This document shows positions 1 to 12,300 of a stretch of DNA of 64,000 nucleotides, in pieces (within the stretch, counting starts at the first letter, position 1; each line of letters starts with the position of its first letter). This DNA comes from Paragordius varius (Eukaryota; Nematomorpha): assembly GCA_964247055.1 (NCBI GenBank), contig OZ176053.1, positions 11,594,001 through 11,658,000 of the forward strand. The letters run 5' to 3'. The notes under the pieces are model-generated. The model was not told the origin of the DNA. It ran no database searches and saw only the letters and a list, made by a program, of their open reading frames with translations. The position numbers and the translations under genes are program-made.

Positions 1-2592
1 TAGTATCCTTGATATATGGTGAATGATAGGGACAGTAGTTTAATATTAAAAGCTGTATACCATTACGTGGCTTAAGAGTCATTTCGGATTTACTCAAATT
101 TAACTCAAAGAATATTGGTCGGTGATGAGAGTATTAGAAATTGACTGTTTATTAGCTTGGTAATGATGGGAATTTGTTTATGAGGTTATATCATTGGTTT
201 TCTAAAAAGAGTAAAGAATAGGTCATTTTTGGTTTTTAAGTTTGGCTGTGTTTAATGGTTAAATGTATAGTGGGTATATAATTAGTATATTCTAACAGAG
301 TATACACAAAAATATCTTGATGACTCTATATTTTTGGATATGTGGATTCTTATCATGCTTTTGGTTTATGACTTACTGTCGTTTAAATAAATTTACGCTT
401 GTGGTAATCTTCATGTTGAAAAATCGTAAAATTTGCATTAGGTTAAATAAATTTGGTCTATCAAATTTTATGATATACCATATTAAAAAGCAAAACAATA
501 TTTTCATAAAATTTTTTTAGAATTTTTGGCATTTTCTGAAATTGTTTTAAAAAACTGCGTCCAAAATCGGTAACAACCATATATATGTTTTATTAGATAA
601 TGTATCAGGCTTAAAATATTTTTACAAAAACGCATAATTTTCCAAAAATTTGTTTTTTAACAAAATTTCGTTGAACCGTGCTTCATACTATATTGAGGCA
701 TCATGGAAACGTTATTAAAACGAAGACATTATTAAAACACTTTTTCTATAAAATTCTATGATGCTGAACATTTACACGCTTTCGAATTTTAATTTAAATG
801 TTTGTTTGCTTTAAAATTTTTGTAAATTTTTGTAAAAAAACATAAATTTGTTAACATCTTGCAGAATACGGAATATTTTAATTAGAATTCTAGGTGATAG
901 AAATGTTTAGCTTCTAATAATATAGTAAAGTGTTTTTACAATGTCTTAAAGTGTTTTACCGTTTCCATAATTCCTCGAAATAGTATGAACTATGTGCTTC
1001 AATGAATGCATTTTTTGAAAACATTTTAAGTTGATATCAAATTAGCATATATTTAAATTTTTTATCACGCAATCTCGACATTTACTTTTAAGAGAACTAG
1101 CATATTTTTAAAGATTACAAAATTTGGGACTTTCTGAAACATAATTAAATTTTTCAAATATCGTTTAGCTTTTATATGTAGTTTATGATATATTTTAGTC
1201 ATCATTTTGGAATGAAACATTTTCATCAAAAAATTTTATTTAAAAAAATGTACGCAAAATTTTCCATACACTGATATGGAGACTTACCTTGGAAAGTTAT
1301 TTAAACTTTTGTGGTAAGTGCTCCATATCACTATATGGAAAATGTTGCGTACATTTTTTTAATAAAATTTTTTGATTAAAATGTTTCATTCCAAAATTTA
1401 TCAAACTACATATTAAAGCAAAACGATATTATATAATAATGTGAACTCCGAAAGTCCCAAATTTACTTCAAAAATAGGCGAGTTCTCTTAAAAGCAAATG
1501 CCGAGATTGCGCGATAAAAAATTTAAATATATGCTAATTTGATATCAACTTAAAATGTTTTCAAAAAACGCATTCATTGAAGCATAGTTCATACTATTTC
1601 GAGGCATTATGGAAAACGGTAAAACGCTTTAAGACATTTCAAAAACACTTTACTATATTATTAGACAGAATTCTGATTAAAATATTCCGTATTTATAATA
1701 ATGTTAACAAATTTATGTTTTTTTTACAAAAATTTACCAAAATTTTGAAGCAACCTTTAAATTAAAATTCGAAAGCGTATAAATGTTCAGCATCATAGAA
1801 TTTTATAGAGAAGGTGTTTTAATAATGTCTTCGTTTTAATAACGTTTCCATCATCCCTCAATATAATATGAAGCACGGTTCAACGAAATTTTGTTAATAA
1901 ATAAATTTTTGGAAAATTATGCGTTTTTGTAAAAATATTTTTAGTTGATAAGCCTGTACATTATTTAACAAAACATATATATGGTTGTTACCGATTTCGG
2001 ACGCATTTTTATAAAACAAACATTTTAGAAAGGGTAAAAATGCTAAAAAGATTTTATGAAAATATTGTTTTGCTTTTTAAATATATATCATAAATTTTGA
2101 TAGACCAATTTATTTAACCTAATGCAAATTTTACGATTTTTCTACATGGAGATTACCACAAGCGTAAATTTTTTTAAACGACAGTAAGTCATAAACCAAA
2201 AGCATGATAAGAATCTACATATCCAAAATATAGAGTCAAGATATTTTTTGTGTATACTGTGTTAGAATATATAAATAATATATCCATTATACATTTAACC
2301 ATTAAACACAACCTATGGAAAATACATTTCCTTGATGCCGAACTTAAAAAACCAAAAATGACCTATTCTAAACTGTTTTTATAAAAAACCAATTATATAA
2401 CCTGATAAATGCAAATTTCAATCATTACCTAGCTAATAAACAGTCATTTTTAATAATCTTATCACCTACCAATACTCTATGAGAAAAATTTGAGTAAATC
2501 CGAAATGAATCTAAAACCACGTTTCTACATAATGGTATACAGGTTTTAATATTAAACTACTCTTTCTATCATTCTACCATATATCAAGGTTA
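1..2592. repeat. 2.6-kb foldback (palindromic) repeat
   Basis: The two halves are imperfect inverted copies meeting near position 1,290. The outer end reads TTGATATATGG at about 9 and its complement CCATATATCAA at about 2,579. Inner arms pair around the centre (CTGATATGGAG... against ...CTCCATATCA). Shared blocks such as the one around 1,030-1,090 and its complement at 1,480-1,560 confirm the pairing. The arms differ by small indels, so it is not recent. Related arms recur at 55.5-56.8, 60.2-61.5 and 62.9-64 kb. No credible protein is encoded; the short ORFs at 317-520 and 1,577-1,765 are chance frames in the arms. It probably is a foldback-type DNA element (inference). The left end may lie just outside the window. 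Confidence 0.8.
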
Positions 2593-2609
2593 CAACCGAA
2601 ATCGAACAT

Positions 2610-3330
2610 ATTCTCAACAATACAAAGTTAACTATATATAAGTCCTTTAATAAAATAATCTCACATATCATTTTTAACGAAATTCTAAAAGAAAGTGTCC
2701 CGAATTATAAAATTACATGTTCCTTCAATGAAACCTATATAGTAGAGCCTGGAATGTAGGAATGAACACGACCATTATATTCGTATCCGCAAACTTTCTT
2801 CGGGATTAGCCAAGTAATTCATATGGATCAAAAATCAATTCACATACCTTTGATTCATAATAAACATATCTGATTGCCACAAATGCCGCATCCGCGAGTC
2901 CAAAGAGATAAAAAATTTTGGACAGAATGGTGGATGCGGTCTTATGTTATTTTCAATACAAGATAATTTCTGAACAACTATAAAGTTAAAGCGGCCCTTC
3001 AACAAATTAATCTCTCCTATCAGCGCTAAATAAAAAATTTCAAAAGAAAGTCTCCGCATTGCTTATATATAGCATTGCCTGTTTCTGCTATGTTTGACAC
3101 GGTAGAACCAACATTACCAATATATTCGTATACCTGTAAGCTTTCTTCGAGATTGACAGAACATTTTGTTCGTGATGATCAATCATCACATCTTCAACTG
3201 TAAAGTCATAATTAACATATTTCAATGCCACAAGCGCCGGATACGTGAGTCCATAGAGCTGAAAAATTCACCAGACTCAATCGTGAATATGGTGTCTAAT
3301 TATAACTTCAATATGGAATCCCATCCTACA
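2610..3330 (-). repeat. Two tandem copies of a ~355-bp unit with coding-like segments
   Basis: Unit A (about 2,610-2,965) and unit B (about 2,965-3,330) align along their length. Shared blocks include AAAGAAAGTGTCCCG against AAAGAAAGTCTCCGC, and a CACAAATGCCGCATCCGCGAGTCC / CAAGCGCCGG-type block (pieces only). On the minus strand both contain an open stretch of similar sense: IFQLYGLTYPALVALKYVNY in unit B (3,170-3,270) and IFYLFGLADAAFVAIRYVYY in unit A (2,857-2,920). Unit A's frame meets a GTATGTG donor. I do not recognise the protein; it could be a duplicated exon of an unseen gene or a decayed paralogue pair. Confidence 0.5.
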
Positions 3331-5760
3331 TTATAAAAGCATATTTCTGTTGTTTATTTCGTATTTTAAGTGAAACATCTCAGTTCTATATTATCAACAA
3401 AATCAACTAACCCTCGTCACCAGGGGTTTCCAAAACACCGCCCTCCGTTTTTAAATTTTTTTCTAAATTTGTCTATTCAATTGGTAGGAACTAGTAAATG
3501 TTTGTGTTTGCTTAGTCCTATATTTAAAATTACCAGTAAAGTCATATGTGTAGGACATCTCTGGTCAAAAAAATAAAATATTTTTTTACTTGTTATTTTT
3601 GTTGTTCTGAACAAGTCCATAAATTTATAAACGGAAAATAATAAATATTATAGTATAAATTAAGGCTTAATATATAAAAATGTTAAAATTTTTAAAAATC
3701 CAAATAGTATTGAGTTTGGATGTAACAAGGCTTGTATTAGATTAAAAAAATAATGAGTTTGATTGAAAGAGTATTTGAATAAAAAATGTTGAGTGTGGAT
3801 AAAAGGCATATATAATAAAATACCTTTTATAATCGACGAATTAATTTCGTAAAATTAATTTCAGGGAGCTTTTATACCCAAAAAATTATAAATATGGCGC
3901 AACTTAATTTTGATTCCGGCTTTTGGGTATATTAGTAATTTGCCTTAAAAGTCTGCGATAGATATTATTTTAACATAGAAATTAGAAATGGTATTTATAT
4001 TATATATACCTTTTTCATTCAAAGTCAAAGTTAATTTAAGCTTTTACAACCAAAATTAATAATTCTTCAATCAATCTTAATATTTCCAATCTAATACAAA
4101 TCTTTTTTATCAAGCTCAAAGCTTATTTTAATTAAATGAAAAATTTTTAGAATAATTTTAAAGTATTTAGATGTTCTGCTGAATGCATAATTATCAAGGT
4201 CTACGTTTAAAAAAGAGATAAAAAGTATAAGTTTAAAATAAATATTTTTAAAAAGTTAAATATCAATTAAACGTTAAAATGATTTAAATTTAAATAAAAG
4301 TTTAGTTAATTAATATGGTGTTGTTTTGCTAGAAAAAGTGTTCCGTTTAATTGGATGTTAGTCTGATGAGAATATATCGAGTTACCAAATGGAATATATA
4401 TTAATACTGTTACACATATCGTGTAGAAATTATCGTCTCTGTAAACTTTAATTTTAGGATGTTATAAACCCAAAAATTCAATAAAATATGGGGCAATTTT
4501 AAAGTTTTGATTCCGGCTTTTGGCTATAAAAACAATATGACTCAAAAAATTGAAGCGATAAATTTATTTTAACATAGAAAATGGAAAAGGTTTTTAATAC
4601 CTTTTTCATATATTTTAACATTCAAATCTATACGTTTTCAACCAAACTAAACAATTTTTAACCATAATCAATATTTCAATCAATTTGTTACTTTTCTAAT
4701 TAAACACAACACTTATATTATTTATCCAAAACCAACTTCTATTGTTTCACGCTATTCCAACTTTACAATATTATCTCATCATTAAATGTAAATTGCAATA
4801 ATAACCCAAACTTTTATTTTTTAATGAGTTGAAATTTAATAAAATTGGATTTTAATATCGGAAAAAATATTCTGTTCTTGGATGAAAAAACTAATATAGT
4901 TCTACATATTTAGGTTAAATAAAGATAATAGGTTAAAATGATAGGATAGGTTTATGATACATATTTTGATTAATAAATTGTTATGCAATGTTTAAAAAAA
5001 ATTTTTATGACAATCAACAACTCTTGAATAGCTTATTGCATGTAGTCAATTATTTGATTTAATCTTTATAAGTAAAGGGTAATTTTGGCTAATTTGACAA
5101 ACTAGCCTGATTTTTAAATATAAAAATATATTATATGAATATATTTCTTCGATATAAATTTGATGAAGAAAAAACAACTACATTAGATGTTAGTTTTGAA
5201 ATTTTAAAAAAATTAAATTGAATATTTTGGCGCAACTTAAGTTTTTGATATACCTTAATTTCAGGGAATGATAAACTTTCTGAATAAAAAGCCCATCAGT
5301 GTCTTTACATATTGTATATGCATTAGAGGTTATGTAAAAAACTATACGTACCCGCTATACAAATTACCTATAAATATATTTTTATATAAAGCTTTAACCA
5401 TTTTATTTGCGCGATAGTATGGGTCACATTTATATGATTTAGAAAATAATAAATCTCTCATTTACCGGATAATGGCCTTTTCTAGGCATATATTTCACGC
5501 TCAAATGCTATTTTTTACACTTAATAAATATTTTTTGAGTATTTGATCATTTTTGTAACCTCAATTTTAATGATACAAATTTTGAAATGAAGGATTGTTT
5601 AACAAATAGTAAAAAAAAATAGAACTCATTCAAACCGCAATATATCTATATAATACGGTAATCATTGGACTGAGGCTCATAACTATAGAATGATATATGA
5701 TTGATAACCATTCATTTTTGGATACGCCGTTTTGTTTAAATTTGAAAATCAAGCCTCAAA
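3331..5760. other. Non-coding AT-rich stretch with a ~600-bp repeated pair
   Basis: No gene is visible. Segments at about 3,850-4,020 and 4,450-4,615 repeat one another: both carry a block ending in TTTTGATTCCGGCTTTTGG followed by ATTTTAACATAGAAA. This suggests two diverged tandem copies about 600 bp apart. The ORF at 3,370-3,576 shows no family features. Confidence 0.4.
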
Positions 5761-5764
5761 TAAA

Positions 5765-6930
5765 AAAGAAAAAGGTAAAATATAATAATTTTTGGGTACG
5801 GAAATATTTGGGATCAATGAAAAATGACTGTAAAAATCTTGATTAAATGAAATAAAAGGTAAATTATGTTATTTTTAGGTTACACACAAATTTTGGATAA
5901 AATCATATAAAATAATTTCATAAATTATGATGATTGATTGAGAAATCGGCATATATATAAAAAAAGGTAAAATATAATATTTTTTTACGATTTTTTTAAA
6001 TATGAATGAAGGAAATGATTTAAGGCTTCAGGTTAGAGCCTTAATATGAGTAAAAAAAGGTAAAATTTAATATTGTTTAGGTTATGGAATTCGGAATATT
6101 ATTGAAATTATCTAAAGAATTAAGAAAGGTCAAATAAATTGATTAAGTTTAATAAGAAAGACGAGGTAAAATATAATATTTTTAGGTTAAGGCAATATAT
6201 TTTAAATATTATTATCAATGAATATTTGTAAACTTTTGAAGAATTTAACTGATCAATTATTGGTAACAGCATCGAAATGAAAAAAAGGTAAAATTAATAT
6301 TTTTTAGGGTACGCAACCATATTTTAAACATCATCAAATAAAAATTTATTGGTCGTTAGGTGGATCAAACATTAATAGGAAATAAAAGGGAAACTCTAAT
6401 TTTTGAGGATATGGCAATATCTTATATATTAATGAATAAAATAATTCAATTTATTAATTGATTAATAAAGGGATCAAGCAACGATAAAAAAGGCAAATTA
6501 TAACATTTTTTAGGTTTTGCACATATATAATATAATTTAACCATATAATGGGTAATGATGGAATCGGCATTTATATCAAAAAAAAGGTAACATATAATGT
6601 TTTTTAGGTCATGGAATATTTTATATCAACTGAAAAAGTTTGAAGCATATGACTGTCGTCAATAAATGGAAGAGCTTTTATATAAAATATTATATTTGTT
6701 ATTTCAACAAATTTGTAAATTAAATAAAATAACTTAAAGAACTTAACTGTAATATATCAATCGAGCATCGATTGATAAAAAAAGTAAATTATAACATTTT
6801 TTAGGTTGCACACACATATATTTTTTGAATAATATGAATTGAAATGGCTACAATTGAGAAATCTACACTTAAATGAAATAAACGGTATAATATAATGATT
6901 TTTAGGTTACGCAAATATTTTGTAATATTA
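5765..6930 (+). repeat. Tandem array of ~100-bp units with a conserved intron-like block
   Basis: About a dozen diverged units spaced roughly 85-120 bp (blocks near 5,770, 5,857, 5,960, 6,055, 6,168, 6,287, 6,384, 6,489, 6,584, 6,782 and 6,878). The best conserved part of each is AAAAAGG-TAAAATATAATATTTTTTAG-GTTACGC (hyphens mark joins). The middle of each block starts GT and ends TTTAG and is 20-21 nt long, matching the ultra-short introns of the nearby SAMM50 gene in size and shape. The roughly 80-nt spacers carry stops in all frames checked, so they do not look coding now. Confidence 0.65.
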
Positions 6931-8551
6931 TCGAAGTAAATTTTTTAAACAATACAGATAAAAGTTCAACTTGTTTAATAATCAAAGGGTTTCTTTCTTT
7001 CAAAACCTCCAAGTGTCGAAAACGACAATGGATAAATCAATCAATATGAAAGAAAAAGTACAATATTGATTTTTAATTTTAGTGTATTTATACTAAAATA
7101 TTTGAAATAATTGAAGGATATAATAAAAATTCTGACTGTTGATCCTTATTGAAAGAAAATGTGAAATTAATAACAACAAAAATCAGAATAATTATACAAA
7201 ATTAGAAAAAGTAAAAAAAAGCCCGATGCCAAGAAAAAAAGGTATTTTAAATTTTTAGTAATCAAAGAAGCGTTTCAAATACAATTTCAGAGTAAAAATT
7301 AAATTTGAAAAAGATACCTCGATCTTGGCAGAAATGGATTTACAAGAATTTTAAAATCGTTTGACATAAAACCGAACTCGAGGTTAATTTTGTTTTTAAA
7401 GTAATAATTAATTATTTTTACCAAATTATTTAAATGATAATATATTTTTTGAATTTCAGAGAAAACGTATTGGTCCGTATCCTGTTATTGACTTATAAAA
7501 AATCTATCAAATATTAAATATGGAATTTGGTTAAAACAATTTTAGCAGAATATACCAAAACGGTACATAAAAAATGGTTAGCAATGTAAATTAGACAATA
7601 TAAATAGAAAAAACTATAAATTAGCGATTATAATTTATCATAGCCTAATTTCAGGATCTAAACCGATGTACAGCAAGCTAAATAATGTCCATAATTTAAA
7701 ACTTCTCGTGATGGGTTTTATTGTATAAAATTTTTTGATGGAAGATTATTATGATTAGAGATGCTGGCCTCCAATATTTGTTAGAAACGAAAGCTCCACA
7801 TAAGAGCTGTCAAAAATTACGCAAACAGAAAAGTTTAATCTCCCCTCTTTATAATTTAGATTAGAGATATATGAAAAGAAGAATACGTAAATCGAACTGA
7901 TGAAAAATTATGTGTTACTCGATTCTCAAAAGGCAAAAAAAACACATGATTATATGTAACATTTTTAAATATCCGAAAATAAATAGATGGAAGATTATAC
8001 ATTAATTTGAAAATTTTGCAAAATCGATAATATATATATGCATATTTCCAGATGTATGATAGCCGCCTATAATAATAGCTTATTTCAATATTTTTCGAGC
8101 TATTAACTATTTATATTCATAACCAATAAATAAAAGATAACATTGTCATAGTATTAAAAAAATTTAAATTTATATAGTAATAATTTATTGCAGCATGATT
8201 TTCATTACGTGAAGTTATTTAATAAATCAGGAAAAATCTAGACCAATACCCATTTGTAAACCGGGATACAACCTTTAAATATATTAATAATTATATAAAA
8301 TTAAATTATTAGAAAGTATGGCCTTTTACCATGATGATGCTAATACCAAAATTAATGTTGTATTGAGAATTCAACACAAAACATTTTTTCAATTATCTTA
8401 GACAAATTTGTTTACTTAGATTTCATGAATACATAGTAAATCTTGATTTGTAAAACTCACAGTTATATATTCCCAAGCATTGATAAATTATTCAATAAAA
8501 TCGAATATTATTTTAAGATCTAAAAAAAGTATTATAAAACCCTTTTTATAA
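6931..8551. other. No recognised feature
   Basis: AT-rich sequence downstream of the 3' end of SAMM50. I see no conserved reading frame, RNA gene or transposon terminus here. Confidence 0.4.
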
Positions 8552-9352
8552 TCAATAAAAAATAAAATTATGATGATACTTGTCAGTTGCATGAGCTTTG
8601 GTAAATAAGCAATAATTGAATTCACATCTTGCCATATTACCAAAATTAAGGACTAACCCAACACCAGCACTTATACGCAAATGATCATATAAAATGGACC
8701 AAACTTTCCCTTTCATTTCGGACAAATTTATGGGTGACATTGAATCTTGATCAATTAAAAATTATATGAAATATATATTATTATGTTTCCATAAATAATT
8801 ATTCCATTAGGCTCGAATAAAGGGCATAGGTATAACAATATTTTCACTTGCATACATAAAATATTACTAATAAATAATTTAATTAATATACGTTAATGAC
8901 TGTAACTGCTTATAGTGATAACTAGGCAAAATCTTTAAACTTTGTATAAAATTAGCATAATAAAAACGGATAAAACGTAAATTTAATATTGAAAAATGGG
9001 AAATTTTATATCAATTGTTTTTGTAATCTATTTTAATTATAATGCTAAAACCAATTTGAAACAAACGGTTAAATTCATTTTGTTTGGTTTCAACCGGATG
9101 TCAAACACATAAATAACTTACTGATGCATATTATTATTTTAATAAAAACCTTGGGCCTTTCCTCCAATAAAGTTACCGACAGAACCTGCAGTAACATAGG
9201 CATGTAAACGAAGAAATTGAGCTAAACCCATTTGAGGCCTTTTGTGTGGCACTGGCAGCTCCTTCGAAACGGGACTAGAGAAGGAGGGAATGGGTGCGTA
9301 TAAATGCAATCCCAATTGCCAAAAAGAATCTACACCTAAAGCATGGCCTAGG

Positions 9353-9392
<40 letters not shown>

Positions 9393-12300
9393 AAAAATAT
9401 ATTTCAGAATTTGTTTGCGATGCAAATATTACAATTTAATCATCCGAAAAAAATTAATAAACGAATATGCTACCAAAGAATTTAAAAATGAATGATGATT
9501 GCAATAATTAAAAAAGAAATAAACGCGCCATATATTTATAGAGTTAATAGTGCTAAATTTTAATATATCATTTATAGATATTATCATTTATGAAAAACTT
9601 TAAAAATTATACCCATTTATGTTTCATCGCTGAAAATTATTTAAAATTTATTTCTTTGCAACTGTATATGTTTTCACTAACATTAAGAATATACTTTTTT
9701 TACTTTTTTGTCAAAAAAACTCTAAAAGATTGACTAAAAGTTAATGCCCAATAAAATATTCATTGGGGTGTATCTTTTAACGCCTGAGTAATATTAATTT
9801 AAACAAAAAACAAAATATAATAAGACAAGAGTAAATGGTTCTTTTGATTACAAAATTTTCAGCAGAATTCCGTGTTTTAGGCAAAAAATTACCTACCGTC
9901 TTCATGTGGCCCCAAACCGCCGAATGTAAAGCCTCTAAAAGAGAGTGGTCCACCCAAATAAAATTTGTCCATCATATTTAGACCATGACGTTGATCGAAT
10001 GGATGATATGACATGTTTGGAGATTTTGGGTCCTTATTCCCATTCGATAAAGAACTGTCGTTTTGATCACCAGAGACATCCTCCTTATTGAGTGAATCGG
10101 ATGACGGACCAACATTGGATGAGAGTACAATGAAACCACCATTCAATGTAAACTGTAAAACCTGAGATTGCAAAAAAATGTGTTAAGAAATTTAATTGTC
10201 AGCAATAATCAATCAATTTTTACGATAAGTTATAAATCTAAAATAGATATTATACTTGAATATTATAATTGGCTTATAAAATGGTGTTTATGAAAAATAA
10301 AATATTTAAATAATTTACATAAACTACATAATGGTTAATATTAAAAAAACATTGGATAAAAAGTATAAATCTAAAACCGAATTGAATATAGAGGGGATAT
10401 TGTAATGCAAAGTCCCTTGCGTTTTAACAAATGGTAGAAGACCGGTCATGCTATCAAAATTATCAGTTTTTAAGAGTTGTGAAATATGGTTTGTGGGTAT
10501 GCTAAATTCTTGTTCCACCTTTAAAAGCGTCCCATAATTAGGTAAAAATGCATTGTCCCTGGTGTCGTAAGTTAGATTATGCTAAAGTAAATATATATAT
10601 ATATATTGATATATACTGTTAAAAAACATGAAATTTTAAAAGGAAATATTTATTTTATTTAAAATATTGTACATCGCCCTCTACATATTTCGCTCATCTC
10701 TCAGGTAATATATGAATGGCGTGCCAACTGATTGTCTTATATGGAAACCATAGGTCAAGCCATTAGAGCAGATGCAAAAGAATTTTTCATCGGAGCGATT
10801 TTTAAGTATATGACTGATTTTGTTGTATGAGACGGAGCATTGCATGTAGCAAAATCATTTTGCCATGTTTTATGACCGATTCCGATCATTTTTTGATAAT
10901 AAAATGTTGATATTAACCATTTACTGGCGATAGCGTTGTGTATTAACGGTTCTTGAGCCCCATCAGACACAGAGCACAATCTTTTGCAGCGACTTGGCAT
11001 TGGTGCTGATCGGCTTGGCAGGGTTAACACCAATTTCTCCGCTGATCATAAGGTCATTTTATAATACCCGTTCCAATTCAATGAAAACTTCTTTTCGTGA
11101 TGTTGAAGCAGGATTTTACGAGTCCCTTTACAATTTTCGATATGACTCTAATTTAAATTGTGATAAACCTTCGTGTTTATCAATTTTATATTGCCGAAAT
11201 TAGAAAGAAGAGGCAGAAAAGTGTACAGGATTGATATTCAGAGGATGGATATCTATTGATCGTTTTTTGGAATATATGTAATGCATATGCCGATTGTTTT
11301 TATATTTAAGTTGGGTCATCATCCCACAATTCAAGCCTTTTATCGTTTTATTTATGTGTTCAACCAGAAAGCCCACAGTAAATCAAATCACATAAATTGA
11401 TTTCGCCTAAAATAGCATCTTATTTTTAATATTCAGTTATATGTCGAATTTCATGCTGACTTGTGGTTTATTGCATGATAAACAAAATCGGGTTTGAATT
11501 AGCGTACTTTTAATTGAGCTCTTTTATAAACCATAATATATTATGATACGCCTGGTATATATATGTGGGAATGAATAACATAATAAAAACTAGCATTTGT
11601 AACAATTAATAAATTTAATTAGCCAACACACAATATATTTTTATTTAAAATTCAATTATTATGATTATTATTTTTGCAAGAAATACAATAACGCTTATTT
11701 TAAGACATTGAAACGATAAAAAATTAAATAATGCATATAATTATTCGCATAAGCATAATGTAATAGGAGCGTATTTGTTCTTATTTGTATCCCTTATACC
11801 CTAAAATCTTTCTTACTAAATTTAATTATATTTATTTTATTCTTAATAATTTTATAATTTACTTTAAATGCAGTTTTGTATGATGATCCAAAATGAGTCT
11901 TGATCACATCAGGTAGCGGTCTTAACGTATCAAAAAAGGATGGCTTAGCTTCACGGAAAGAACCTTCCACACCAAATGCATATGAGAGGTGTTTGCTAAA
12001 AAAGCTCTATAATTCATTCAAAATTGGTTAACAACTACATAATACTTTAGATTTACATGTTAGCCATGATTTTTCAACAGAAAATCCATTTTAGGTTTTC
12101 CATATTTATAATTTTTTGGTCGATTGGTTCTGATTTCGATTTCATGTTTAAAATATATGAATTGTTAGCCCAAAAATATAGACATAAAAACAGCAAGCTA
12201 ATTTTATGTGCTATGCTTTTAAATTTATTTTAAAAAACAATATCAAAAAATAGGATTATAATCAAGAGAAAAAAACTTCCTCAACCCTTGAAACTATTGA

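Noticed and set aside
317-1765. Short ORFs at 317-520 and 1,577-1,765
   Set aside because: They lie in the arms of the foldback element and are not preserved in the paired arm.
5765-6930. CRISPR-like regularly spaced repeats
   Set aside because: Repeats are diverged and AT-rich, spacers are of variable length and also related to one another, and the setting is a eukaryotic genome.
9242-9485. Plus-strand ORFs at 9,242-9,439 and 9,294-9,485
   Set aside because: They run antisense over the SAMM50 exon 9150-9347 and through the (TA)n repeat (YIYIYI); the minus strand carries the real coding sense.
10994-11203. 69-codon plus-strand ORF in the SAMM50 intron
   Set aside because: It overlaps the antisense mariner fragment and has no family features.
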